Origin: Cytomitobacter sp965233535
Lineage (GTDB): Bacteria; Pseudomonadota; Alphaproteobacteria; CAJXXZ01; 1604HC
DNA length: 64,000 nucleotides
NCBI GenBank assembly: GCA_965233535.1
Contig: OZ247489.1
Coordinates: 310,001-374,000 of the forward strand
Direction of reading: 5' to 3'
The notes beneath the pieces are model-generated. The model ran no database searches, had not been told where the DNA came from, and worked only from the letters and a program-made list of their open reading frames with translations. The position numbers and the translations under genes are program-made. Shown here one piece after another: positions 17,504 through 26,665 of the stretch (its first letter is position 1; every line of letters begins with the position of its first letter).

Positions 17504-18746
17504 AATTGCCGTATCGAAAAAATCTAATATTAATGGTGAAATTCATGCTGATTTGTTTGCAAATAAATATAGATTGCATATGGCATCATATTCTGACCAA
17601 ATAATTAAATATACGTTGTTATGTGATGTGTTAATTATGCTTAATAATGAGCTTTCGAGTGATGTTGAATTGTTTGTCACCACAGCGCTGAATAATGTAT
17701 TTGATAATATAACTGATATTTTAACAGCTGAGCATATTACTGCAATTTTATTAAAGAAGATAAATGATGTATTGAATATTAATGATCCGATGAAGATTTT
17801 CACTTATTATTTCAATTATTTGGAAGATAATAATCATAGTATAAATATTACAGATCATTTAAGGGAAATTTGCACTGCATTTGATGATGTTAAAGTAGAG
17901 TTTATTGCGACTGTTTTAAACAAATTAAGCATTGGTCAGAACTCTTTGTCTAATCAAGATGTAGAGGAAATAGTAAAAACTATTATGTTAACTGGTAAGT
18001 CATATAGTTATCATGATTTAAATACTTTACTAATTGGGCTTGAAGCTGTGCATAAATTATCTGATATTAAATTTATAGGGCTTAATATTAATGAAGCTAA
18101 TATTATTGAAAATGCACCAATTCTTCTGAATAAATTAGATAATAGATTGGTAAATATTATAACTTCTTCAAATATTGATAAGCCGACAATAGAGTATGCG
18201 ATTAATAATTTATTTGACAGCCACTACTCTTACACTGAGTATACTAATAGTATTTTTGAAAACATTGGATCTGCAATTCATGGTCAAAATTTTGATTCCC
18301 AAACATTAGTACGCTTAGTTCAATGTATGTTTAGAGATTCTTCTAATTCAGATTTATTACTTCCACTTGATCGTATTTTATATAATGTATTACTAAAATC
18401 TAATACAGAAACATTGAAATTAATTGATCTTGAAGCATCTTTAGAGTATGTAGAAAAACTATGTTGCTTTATAAAGAACAAGCTGAATATATATTTATCA
18501 GATTCTGCCTCTTCAAAATATATTAAGATTTCATTTAATAATATTGAGAATTTATACGAAAGAATTAGTAATACAAAGCATGTAGCACAAAATTTCGAAA
18601 CTGAGTTAGAGTTTAGAAATAAAGCAGGACATATTTTAAATAAATTTATATCTTCTTTAAATATAAATCAATTAGAGTTAATTGCATCTACTATTGATGA
18701 TGGTTTTATTTCTAGGTACCTGCAATATCTACATAATCAAATGTAA
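16410..18746 (+). CDS. Secreted protein, shared N-terminal module, unique C-terminus (copy 1)
   Basis: No known family recognised; 778 aa. Residues 1-18 are a signal peptide (MNKLLPLLTTCILSVIKA). Residues 19-364 are almost identical to the gene at 20856: a compact beta-looking part (GIVAYKL, GIFSYDYKNGS) and then a helical Lys/Glu-rich part that includes IKEKIEEVKREVKIK. Residues about 365-778 are different, helical and Leu/Asn/Ile-rich. One short motif, VEKLCCFIKNKLNIYL, is still similar to IEKICCYTKTELQKYL in the other copy, so the C-terminal halves are probably ancient homologues. A strong AGGAGG lies just before the ATG. A secreted, possibly host-directed role is inference. Confidence 0.8.
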   Translation: MNKLLPLLTTCILSVIKAETPILNHCIQEASKKHSQIEKWFENPNNLVSIKGISHKTKVPYHAKYDGNHKNLNNFRGIVAYKLKTEDQEGIFSYDYKNGSIHEYKIDKDKHFIEKGDHYEIIEKLNENHRKMIKINDTQTEEKQEFLSSVEVFFETLKVLRLEQDLTKYKSLKDVGSEKLHKWMCEESKTQKTISESLHAILEHGRNERGRGQIEVLIGEVKGLLSTVDGELKGKLDNVIRRLSCDEGESCLSKIKEKIEEVKREVKIKPNNEDIMKKLEEVSESYDKLMLKDVENNFNHHKLSEAERSGKTIGEFIDRELGKFGDENPLTDEYAIQMVKSVLSKMNVKCLDGEEEGRKALGKIAIAVSKKSNINGEIHADLFANKYRLHMASYSDQIIKYTLLCDVLIMLNNELSSDVELFVTTALNNVFDNITDILTAEHITAILLKKINDVLNINDPMKIFTYYFNYLEDNNHSINITDHLREICTAFDDVKVEFIATVLNKLSIGQNSLSNQDVEEIVKTIMLTGKSYSYHDLNTLLIGLEAVHKLSDIKFIGLNINEANIIENAPILLNKLDNRLVNIITSSNIDKPTIEYAINNLFDSHYSYTEYTNSIFENIGSAIHGQNFDSQTLVRLVQCMFRDSSNSDLLLPLDRILYNVLLKSNTETLKLIDLEASLEYVEKLCCFIKNKLNIYLSDSASSKYIKISFNNIENLYERISNTKHVAQNFETELEFRNKAGHILNKFISSLNINQLELIASTIDDGFISRYLQYLHNQM

Positions 18747-18793
18747 TGTAAATTTAGTGTAATGTTTTTTTGAAAATAGATTTTATTAAAATC

Positions 18794-19687
18794 TTAATTA
18801 TTATATTTTTTCAAATTAGCATAATATAATGCAATATTGTTAAGTATCAACGGAGTGTTTTGGTATATATCAACTTGCCCATTACGGTAAGTAACGCCAG
18901 CATCTCCAACAACTTCAATTTTCTTTGAACTATAGTTTAAGTATTTATTCCATTTAGATTTATAGTATTGTATTGATGGATTTACTTGAACATCTAAAAT
19001 AGTTTCACTTTTATGATCAAAAACCCAATCACGCATAATTTTAGTTATTGTTTTGTCTTTTGAATATATTGTAATCATTTTATGCATTTGAGGATTTAAA
19101 GGAACTTGTTTTAACAAAATTTGTACTATATCTAAGTCATTAGTTATGTCAATTGCTTTTGAATTTTGTATGATTTTCACTGGTTTCATATTTAGAGTAG
19201 TTATTTTGTTTTGTAAAATCAAATACATATCTATGCTATATTGCTTTAATTTTGAGCTTACTAAAATATATATGTTGCTCCATTTGTAACCTTTATTATA
19301 CAGTTGATTTACAAATTGTAATTTTGTCCTAAAAACTTCAATTCCTTGGGATTCATCATAAATCAATGTTAATGTATCATATTGCTTTTTCTCTGGATAA
19401 ATATTTCCAATTATCTTTGAGTTAAGTAATGTTTGATAATTTTGATTATATTGCTTTGCAAATCTTTTCACTTCATTTGATTTTGTATAGTGAAGAGAGT
19501 CTCTAGTTTCATATTGCTTTTTATTCCCTAGTTTTATAATGCACTTATCTAAATTACTTTTTGATTTATAGCATTCAGGTTTATCCACAACACTAGCAAT
19601 AATATGTGCCAATTTATTATCAGCTGTGTTGTTATTAAAAAATGAAAAATATGTTAGTAAAATAGCAAGTTTTTCTTTAAATATCAT
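18794..19687 (-). CDS. Secreted hypothetical protein downstream of serC
   Basis: No family recognised; 297 aa. The amino terminus (MIFKEKLAILLTYFSFF) looks like a signal peptide or membrane anchor. The rest is Lys/Tyr/Asn-rich with a final segment VVGDAGVTYRNGQVDIYQ. Its start codon overlaps the end of serC by 11 bp (ATGATATTTAA), so the two are co-transcribed and translation may be coupled. It is convergent with the secreted gene at 16410, with 47 bp between stop codons. It lies entirely between the two copies of the 1162-bp direct repeat. Confidence 0.65.
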   Translation of the reverse strand: MIFKEKLAILLTYFSFFNNNTADNKLAHIIASVVDKPECYKSKSNLDKCIIKLGNKKQYETRDSLHYTKSNEVKRFAKQYNQNYQTLLNSKIIGNIYPEKKQYDTLTLIYDESQGIEVFRTKLQFVNQLYNKGYKWSNIYILVSSKLKQYSIDMYLILQNKITTLNMKPVKIIQNSKAIDITNDLDIVQILLKQVPLNPQMHKMITIYSKDKTITKIMRDWVFDHKSETILDVQVNPSIQYYKSKWNKYLNYSSKKIEVVGDAGVTYRNGQVDIYQNTPLILNNIALYYANLKKYNN

Positions 19688-20720
19688 CCTTTACAATACT
19701 CATGAATTTATTAATGTATGATTTACAATTTTGAATAGTTGGTCCGCTCCAAAACCTCCAACATGGCTCATCAGCTGGGTGTCCTACAATATCAAATATT
19801 TCAAATGCTTCAGCCTTTTTAGCAACTTTATTTATCATATCCCATTTCTCTTGATTGGTTTCTGATGTCCATTTGCTATGCACTAAACATGTAATCGCAT
19901 TAGCAGAATTATTTGTATTTGTTACTTTCAAAATCGGACTTACACATTCCATAATATCTGATTTATTTACTGCACACTGTTTTATCGCTGATTCTAATCC
20001 TCCATTTTTCATGAATATATTTAAATTTAGTGCAATATCTTCCAGTGCAATTAATGATGGGGTATTGTTCAATTTCCCAAGAAATATATTATCAGTTATT
20101 TTTAAAAACCTTGGTACTGGAAACAAATCACCTTTATTTTTGATTTTATCTAACGCCTTAGGACTTAAAACAATACATCCGATTCCTGCCTCTCCACCTA
20201 ATGCTTTTTGAAATGAAAATCCTGTACAATCCAAAACAGACCAATCTATATTTTCACAAAACACTGCTGATGTTGCATCGCAAAATACTAAACCTTGGAT
20301 AGATTGTAATGCGTTTTTATCAAACCACTTTGTTCCACTTGTAGTGGCGACCATATTAAATACAAAATCATAATCGTGATTTATTTGCGCATCAAAATTA
20401 TTAATACTCTGACCAGGGACTTTTAATGTTTGAAAAATTTCATCAGCCCATCTTTTGCTAAATAAATCATTTGCCAAAACATTTACTGGTCGTGAACCTA
20501 ATATATTCCAAAACAAACAATCCATTGCTCCTGTTGCTGAGCCATTTACAAATGCTATTTTATAATCTGAAGGTATATTTAAAGCAGTTTTAATTTGTTC
20601 GTATAAAGAGCAAATTTGACCTATCCATACTTGTGATACGTGGGATCTTCCATATTTATTAAATTCTAATTGAGCAAGCGACCACTCTTGATACTTTGTT
20701 GTTGGTCCAGATGAAAACAT
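19677..20720 (-). CDS. serC: Phosphoserine aminotransferase, alphaproteobacterial/Methanosarcina type
   Basis: PLP enzyme of aminotransferase class V that makes 3-phosphoserine from 3-phosphohydroxypyruvate and can also act in pyridoxal phosphate synthesis; 347 aa. FSSGPTTKYQEWSLAQLEF and YGRSHVS match the family amino terminus. SFQKALGGEAG contains the PLP lysine (about residue 172), followed by VLSPKAL, and NTPSLIALED is the substrate-side motif. No serA or serB is in the window, so the enzyme may serve vitamin B6 synthesis or another transamination. It is the first gene of a two-gene unit and is isolated between the two copies of the long direct repeat. Confidence 0.85.
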   Translation of the reverse strand: MFSSGPTTKYQEWSLAQLEFNKYGRSHVSQVWIGQICSLYEQIKTALNIPSDYKIAFVNGSATGAMDCLFWNILGSRPVNVLANDLFSKRWADEIFQTLKVPGQSINNFDAQINHDYDFVFNMVATTSGTKWFDKNALQSIQGLVFCDATSAVFCENIDWSVLDCTGFSFQKALGGEAGIGCIVLSPKALDKIKNKGDLFPVPRFLKITDNIFLGKLNNTPSLIALEDIALNLNIFMKNGGLESAIKQCAVNKSDIMECVSPILKVTNTNNSANAITCLVHSKWTSETNQEKWDMINKVAKKAEAFEIFDIVGHPADEPCWRFWSGPTIQNCKSYINKFMSIVKDDI

Positions 20721-20787
20721 AAAATAATTGTATATACTTATAATATATCAGTATAGATACTATTAATGTTAAACACATAACTCCTAA

Positions 20788-21949
20788 GCAAGTAAGGAAG
20801 TAAAAATTACGGTGTGTTAATTAATATATGGTTTAGTTAAAGTATAGGAGGAGTAATGAATAAATTATTACCATTACTTACAACTTGTATATTAAGTGTT
20901 ATAAAGGCAGAAACGCCAATTTTAAATCATTGCATTCAAGAAGCCTCAAAGAAGCATTCACAAATTGAAAAGTGGTTCGAAAATCCAAATAATTTAGTGT
21001 CAATCAAAGGAATTTCACATAAAACCAAAGCGCCATATCATGCAAAATATGATGGAAATCATAAAAATTTGAATAATTTTAGAGGCATTGTAGCATATAA
21101 ATTGAAAACTGAAGATCAAGAAGGGATTTTTAGTTATGATTACAAAAATGGAAGTATACATGAGTATAAAATAGATAAAGATAAGCATTTTATAGAGAAA
21201 GGAGATCATTATGAAATAATAGAAAAACTAAATGAAAATCATAGAAAAATGATCAAAATAAATGATACTCAAACAGAAGAGAAGCAAGAGTTTTTAAGTA
21301 GTGTTGAAGTATTTTTTGAGACATTAAAAGTATTGAGATTAGAGCAAGATTTAACAAAATATAAGAGTTTGAAAGATGTGGGGAGCGAAAAGTTGCACAA
21401 ATGGATGTGCGAAGAATCGAAGACGCAAAAAACGATATCAGAATCATTGCATGCAATATTAGAGCATGGAAGAAATGAAAGAGGAAGGGGGCAGATTGAA
21501 GTATTGATAGGAGAAGTCAAAGGGTTATTAAGTACAGTGGATGGCGAGTTAAAGGGAAAATTAGACAATGTGATAGGGAAATTAAGTTGTGATGAAGGGG
21601 AGTCATGTTTAAGTAAAATCAAAGAAAAGATAGAGGAAGTGAAGAGGGAAGTGAAGATCAAGCCAAATAATGAAGACATAATGAAGAAATTAGAAGAAGT
21701 GAGCGAAAGTTATGATAAGTTGATGTTAAAGGATGTAGAGAATAACTTTAATCATCATAAGTTGAGTGAAGCAGAGAGATCGGGGAAAACAATTGGAGAG
21801 TTTATAGATAGAGAATTAGGAAAATTTGGAGATGAGAATCCATTAACAGATGAGTACGCGATACAAATGGTGAAGTCAGTGTTAAGTAAAATGAATGTAA
21901 AGTGCTTGGATGGAGAAGAAGAGGGGAGAAAAGCTCTTGGGAAAATAGC
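20788..21949 (+). repeat. 1162-bp direct repeat, copy 2
   Basis: Second copy of the segment at 16342-17503, same orientation, about 3.3 kb downstream. It covers the 68-bp leader with AGGAGG and the first 364 or so codons of the gene. Similarity stops abruptly after the shared AATAGC. Confidence 0.95.
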
Positions 21950-23195
21950 GGCACAAATGTTTGCTTCAATTGAATTCAGAAAATCTTATGTGAATTTGAT
22001 TGCTAAATCAGGACCAGTTGATTATAATTCAGCGCAATTATTAGCTATATATGCGGTTATGTCAAATATATATCATTTGGTTGGTACATCAAATTTTGAT
22101 TCATTTGTCTCTAGTTCGCTTATTTCAGCAAAACAAATCTTACCTTACCTTGATAATTTAGAAACAAAGCAGCTTATTCTTGTAAATGTGATCAGTCAAA
22201 TTTGGATTGAAATAAAGAAAATAGATGGAAATGTAGATCCTATATCTGTGCTAGATAGTGTAATTCCTGCTTTTAAACTTGTATTTCATGTTGCGTTAAG
22301 TGATTTAAGAGTGATTACTCAGCCACTAATTGTTGATGACTCTATTAATGATACAAAATCAATTTTGAAGCATGCAATTAATAAAATTATGGATCTCAAA
22401 ACTATCCCAGGATCTTTGGATGATGCAGAGAAGAATGAAATCATTGAGAGTGTTTTGATGTTAAGTAATCAATGGATTTTGAATTCTATTAACTACTCAA
22501 TGGGGAGAACGCTTTTGCCATATAGATTTAATATTCATGATCCAATGCCTGATTATATTAACCCTACAAATAAGAAATTACTTTTACATTTCTACCAATA
22601 TAGTGATCAAGGCGCACTGACTGTTCCTGAAATTAATTCGTTACTATCTAAGCCTTATATATTTTCAGAAAAAGTAGTTAATTTTCTTTGGAAAATGTTT
22701 TTGCATACACCGCCTGATCAAATTAGCGTGAAAGATTCATTGATGTTAGTAAATAATTATTTTCGAAATATTGATATAAATAGGTATGAGTATTTTATTA
22801 CTCAATTGTCTAGAATATTGACTTCCTCAGATTGGCATACGCCTAAAAATGTTTCATTGTTAGTTAATTTTATAGAAAAAATATGCTGTTATACTAAAAC
22901 TGAGCTACAAAAATATTTAAAGCATGCCACTTATAGGCGTGGTAGATTAATGATTAGAAATCCTCATAGGAGGAAAATAAATAAGTTAATGTATATAGAG
23001 GGTATGATACGTTCTTATATTGGGTCTTTATATCATGACAAAGATAACCCGATGATTTTGGACTTGATAACAAAAATAAACTGTGTGAAAGCTGATTATT
23101 TTGCTAATTTTAATGATATGGAAAAAGAATTGGTTACTTCATTCTTGCCAAACTATACAGATCAACCACCATATAGAAGCATCATTCCTCAATGA
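20856..23195 (+). CDS. Secreted protein, shared N-terminal module, unique C-terminus (copy 2)
   Basis: No known family recognised; 779 aa, one residue longer than its partner. The signal peptide and residues 1-364 match copy 1 except for a few substitutions (TKAPYHA for TKVPYHA, VIGKLSC for VIRRLSC). From about residue 365 the sequence is unrelated to copy 1 apart from a Cys-Cys helix motif (IEKICCYTKTELQKYL). The C-terminal part also has a basic stretch (RRGRLMIRNPHRRK). The same AGGAGG and leader precede it, so both copies should be expressed alike. It may have arisen by gene conversion or by duplication plus 3' replacement. Confidence 0.8.
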   Translation: MNKLLPLLTTCILSVIKAETPILNHCIQEASKKHSQIEKWFENPNNLVSIKGISHKTKAPYHAKYDGNHKNLNNFRGIVAYKLKTEDQEGIFSYDYKNGSIHEYKIDKDKHFIEKGDHYEIIEKLNENHRKMIKINDTQTEEKQEFLSSVEVFFETLKVLRLEQDLTKYKSLKDVGSEKLHKWMCEESKTQKTISESLHAILEHGRNERGRGQIEVLIGEVKGLLSTVDGELKGKLDNVIGKLSCDEGESCLSKIKEKIEEVKREVKIKPNNEDIMKKLEEVSESYDKLMLKDVENNFNHHKLSEAERSGKTIGEFIDRELGKFGDENPLTDEYAIQMVKSVLSKMNVKCLDGEEEGRKALGKIAAQMFASIEFRKSYVNLIAKSGPVDYNSAQLLAIYAVMSNIYHLVGTSNFDSFVSSSLISAKQILPYLDNLETKQLILVNVISQIWIEIKKIDGNVDPISVLDSVIPAFKLVFHVALSDLRVITQPLIVDDSINDTKSILKHAINKIMDLKTIPGSLDDAEKNEIIESVLMLSNQWILNSINYSMGRTLLPYRFNIHDPMPDYINPTNKKLLLHFYQYSDQGALTVPEINSLLSKPYIFSEKVVNFLWKMFLHTPPDQISVKDSLMLVNNYFRNIDINRYEYFITQLSRILTSSDWHTPKNVSLLVNFIEKICCYTKTELQKYLKHATYRRGRLMIRNPHRRKINKLMYIEGMIRSYIGSLYHDKDNPMILDLITKINCVKADYFANFNDMEKELVTSFLPNYTDQPPYRSIIPQ

Positions 23196-23316
23196 TGTGA
23201 TATTTACTTTAAATGCCTCGCTTAATAGAAATTCTTTATATTAAAAGATAAATTACAAAACCAAATCTTTGAATAAAACATTAGAAAATCAGTTTAGTAT
23301 CAATAATAGTAATTTT

Positions 23317-24639
23317 TCAAAAAATTAGATATTTACAAATTGCACCATGTCTTATAATTCCTGTATTAGTTAACTTGATATGTGTATTATTCATTTCTAG
23401 GTAGTTGTGTTTTACTAATTCATTTAACTTTTCTAGAGGTAATATGTTTTTTGTTTTAAATCTACTTTCCAAGTCAGTAAGGTCAAATCCATTAACCATG
23501 CGTAAGCCCATCATGATAAATTCTTGTATTTGTACATTTTTTGGTATGTTTTCGATGTTTTTCACTCCATGTTGATGTTTTTGAACAGATTGTAGCCATT
23601 TTTCAGGCATTTTTGCATTTTCTATTGAACAGTATGCCTCAGTTTCATTTTTTTCTACTGCTATATTATGTGGAATTTTGTTTAAAATAGTAAAATCATC
23701 AGATTTATTATATGTAGACTGTTGTATTTCAGAGAGTAGCGCTTTATTTAATGAAATTCTAGCATGTGCTCCAGCTCCTATTCCAATAAATTGCTTGCTT
23801 TTCCAATAATTCAAATTGTGTGCAGATTCATAGTGTTTTTTTGAAAAGCTTGAAATTTCGTACCTTTGATATCCATGCTTCTCACATTCAAATAAAATTT
23901 TCTCGTACTCATCAGAAATTTCATCTTCACTTGGTAAGCTTAGCTCTTTATTAGCGATTTGATTATATAAAAGCGTGTTTTTTTGTATTGTAAGCTCATA
24001 TATCGAAATGTGATGAACCCCAGTTTTTAAAATTTTATCAAGTGTTTTTCCTAAAATTTCTAGTGTTTGAGTAGGAAGTCCATACATAATATCGATAGAG
24101 ACATTGTTGAAAATTTTCAAACTATTACTGATATATTGTAAAGCTTCTTCCGCTGAATGAGTTCTGTTTAATAATTTGAGTATTCTGTTGTCTAAAGATT
24201 GCACACCAAATGAAATTCTATTAATTCCAGCTTTTTTGAATTCTTCTAAAGATTCTGATTCAAGTGAAGATGGGTTTGTTTCAAGCGTGATTTCTAATTT
24301 TGGTAAATTGGGCTTTAGTAAATTAGATTCAGTTTTTTTAAGATTTTTTGATCCTTGATCACAATTTATAGTGTCTGAATATTTCCATAATCTCTTTGCT
24401 TCTTGAATAAGTTTTGCAATGTTTTTAGGCTGAATTAAAGATGGAGTTCCTCCACCAAAAAAAATAGATTCCATATGTGTAAAGGAAGTGTTTTTCGCCC
24501 AATAATTCATCTCACTAATTAAAGCATCAATCCAAACTTCTTCTTTTACTTCTTCTCGTACATGGCTATTTAAATCGCAATATGAACATTTTTTTCTGCA
24601 AAACGGCCAATGTATATATAAAGAAAATGTTTGATTCAC
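23317..24639 (-). CDS. hemW: Radical SAM heme chaperone HemW
   Basis: HemN/HemW-family radical SAM protein, 440 aa. The cluster motif is CRKKCSYCDLNSH (CxxxCxxC), followed by FFGGGTPSLI, FGVQSLDNRIL and IGIGAGAHA. The C-terminal FIMMGLRMVNGFDL matches HemW more than the coproporphyrinogen dehydrogenase HemN. HemW is thought to insert heme into client proteins; older annotations call it oxygen-independent coproporphyrinogen oxidase. A Lys/Asn-rich loop of about 35 aa after the GGGTPS motif adds length. The start is GTG, directly preceded by TATAAT at 24640-24645, which is too close for a standard transcript start, so the exact start remains uncertain. Confidence 0.9.
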   Translation of the reverse strand: MNQTFSLYIHWPFCRKKCSYCDLNSHVREEVKEEVWIDALISEMNYWAKNTSFTHMESIFFGGGTPSLIQPKNIAKLIQEAKRLWKYSDTINCDQGSKNLKKTESNLLKPNLPKLEITLETNPSSLESESLEEFKKAGINRISFGVQSLDNRILKLLNRTHSAEEALQYISNSLKIFNNVSIDIMYGLPTQTLEILGKTLDKILKTGVHHISIYELTIQKNTLLYNQIANKELSLPSEDEISDEYEKILFECEKHGYQRYEISSFSKKHYESAHNLNYWKSKQFIGIGAGAHARISLNKALLSEIQQSTYNKSDDFTILNKIPHNIAVEKNETEAYCSIENAKMPEKWLQSVQKHQHGVKNIENIPKNVQIQEFIMMGLRMVNGFDLTDLESRFKTKNILPLEKLNELVKHNYLEMNNTHIKLTNTGIIRHGAICKYLIF

Positions 24640-24941
24640 ATTATATTGTAAGCATATTTATAACTTTGAAACAATTTGCACATGTAATTATAAACTTATA
24701 CCTCTAGTTACAATATATTATAGATTGATAAATGTTTTCAAAAATCAGTTTTTCACTTCAGGTGACGAATCATTTTGCTTTATAGTTTTACACATATTTT
24801 TGGATAAACATGGTTTATGAGTTGTATTTAATTTTATTCTTTATCAAATTTAGATTCTATGTGGTAAGGGGCAATTTTGGTTAATAATATATTCATATTA
24901 TTAATTCATTGCAATTATGATGCATCAGTTTTGGGAAATAT
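24640..24941. other. 302-bp spacer between lysS and hemW
   Basis: AT-rich spacer between two minus-strand genes. Apart from the TATAAT abutting hemW, I find no open frame, RNA gene or clear terminator. Confidence 0.5.
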
Positions 24942-26447
24942 CTAACTAACTTTGCTTTTTATCAGCTTTACACTTTCTGATTTTCCATACAGTTCAAAAA
25001 ATGGTCCTAATCTAGGTCCAGAATCTTCACCAAAAAGAACTTGATATATAGTTTTGAACCATACTTTTAAATCTGTTATATCTTGGTTTGCAACTGCCTC
25101 ATTTCCTAAAGTATACAAATATGTTTGCATTTCTAACCCATTTGTCATCTGATCAATATTGTCCAAAAATGCATTCAAATATTTCTTCAACCATTCTGGT
25201 GCAGGTGCAGATTCTGTTTTGTGATGTTCGCAGAATTTATAAACACATTTGATTAAAATTTCTTCTGTTTCATTTAAAGTACCATGTTGTTTTTCAATGA
25301 AATTTCTGAAAGTTTCATAATCAGGACTTCGCAACCCTTTTTGCAAGTTCAACAATAATGAATATGAAAGCGTTGTAGCAGGTGGAGCATTTTCATGTAT
25401 GTAGAAAATTGGATTCTCATATCGCGCTTTTTCATCTTGAGCATGGTATTTTGTTAAATCATTTAAATATGCATCTACATATCTATGTAAATCATGTATG
25501 TCTAATCGTTTTGCACGCTCAGGATTCATAAATAAAAAGTGCTTCATACTTGCAATTGGAGCAAAATTCATCCAATCTTCTAAGCTGACTCCATTACCTT
25601 TAGATTTAGATATCTTCTTGTTTTCTCCATCCAGAAATAATTCATACATCATGCTGGCAGGCGCTTTTGAACCTAAAACTTTACAAATTGGTTTAGAAGC
25701 AGAAAATGAGTCTATTAAATCTTTTCCATACATTTCATAATCTACGCCTAATGCATGCCATTGCATTCCCCAGTCAACCTTCCATTGTAATTTGCACTTA
25801 CCATTCGTGACTTCAGATTCAACTAACTCACCCTCATCGTAAAATGTGATTTTTCCTTCATCAACTTTATATTCTTCAATTTTTACTTCAAGAACTTTTC
25901 CACTTTTTGCTGATATAGGAAGAAATGGACTATATGTCTTTTTTCTTTCTTCTCCTAATGTTGGAAGCATGATTTTTAGTATTTTTTCATGATTTTTCAA
26001 AACATTAAGTAACGCATCATTGAATTTTCCAGAAAGATACATATCACTTGATCTTACCACTTCAACATGTTGAGTGAGGTCAAATTGTGCTATCAATTTA
26101 TTTAATTCATTAATATTATGATCAGCAAAGCTTTCACAACATCCAAAAACATCTGGTACTTTAAATAGTGGTAACCCTAAAAACTGTGCTAAATAATCTT
26201 GCTTTGGCAAATTAGATGGAACTTTTCTAAAACCATCCATATTATCTACAAAAACAATTATTTTAGATTTTCTTCCTTGAAATTCAATAGACTGCTGAAC
26301 CATTCTAGTCCTAATAATTTCTGCTATTGTTCCCAAATGTGGTAATCCAGAAGGACCATAACCAGTTTTTAAAAATAATAATACATCTCCAGAATGTCTT
26401 TCAATAGTTTTTTCTGCATTTTTCATTGCCCAAGTACGAGGTAACAT
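24942..26447 (-). CDS. lysS: Class I lysyl-tRNA synthetase (LysK type)
   Basis: Archaeal/alphaproteobacterial class I LysRS, unrelated to the class II enzyme of most bacteria; about 501 aa. The HIGH-like motif is GPSGLPHLGT and the KMSKS motif is KISKSKGNG. The frame is open from an ATG at 26465, but the six extra codons (MCYTFR) are a TACACT box plus spacer, and MLPRTWAMKNAE is the natural family start, so I begin at 26447. The class I enzyme supports an alphaproteobacterial origin. Its substrate tRNA-Lys(UUU) is encoded at 40191. Confidence 0.92.
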   Translation of the reverse strand: MLPRTWAMKNAEKTIERHSGDVLLFLKTGYGPSGLPHLGTIAEIIRTRMVQQSIEFQGRKSKIIVFVDNMDGFRKVPSNLPKQDYLAQFLGLPLFKVPDVFGCCESFADHNINELNKLIAQFDLTQHVEVVRSSDMYLSGKFNDALLNVLKNHEKILKIMLPTLGEERKKTYSPFLPISAKSGKVLEVKIEEYKVDEGKITFYDEGELVESEVTNGKCKLQWKVDWGMQWHALGVDYEMYGKDLIDSFSASKPICKVLGSKAPASMMYELFLDGENKKISKSKGNGVSLEDWMNFAPIASMKHFLFMNPERAKRLDIHDLHRYVDAYLNDLTKYHAQDEKARYENPIFYIHENAPPATTLSYSLLLNLQKGLRSPDYETFRNFIEKQHGTLNETEEILIKCVYKFCEHHKTESAPAPEWLKKYLNAFLDNIDQMTNGLEMQTYLYTLGNEAVANQDITDLKVWFKTIYQVLFGEDSGPRLGPFFELYGKSESVKLIKSKVS

Positions 26448-26453
26448 GCGAAA

Positions 26454-26459
26454 AGTGTA
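26454..26459 (-). promoter_or_regulatory. -10 element of lysS, leaderless geometry
   Basis: On the minus strand TACACT lies 6 nt before the ATG at 26447, without a ribosome binding site. An in-frame upstream ATG overlaps the promoter. Confidence 0.4.
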
Positions 26460-26629
26460 ACACATTTAAATATAAATCATAAACTTTCATGCTTATTTTT
26501 TGATGAAAAAATTATTTATTTCAATTAATGCATATTATAAATTACTCTAGTGATAAAGTATGGGTATGTAATGGTAAGTTAAGGCTATATAATATTGTCT
26601 ACATAATAATAGAAGCTATAGTATAAGAG

Positions 26630-26658
26630 TTGTCAAAAACACAAAATCGAGATATTAT
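26630..26658 (+). promoter_or_regulatory. Promoter of amn, leaderless geometry
   Basis: TTGTCA at 26630-26635, a 17-nt spacer, TATTAT at 26653-26658, then 7 nt to the ATG. This is one of the best promoter matches in the window. Confidence 0.6.
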
Positions 26659-26665
26659 TTGAGCT

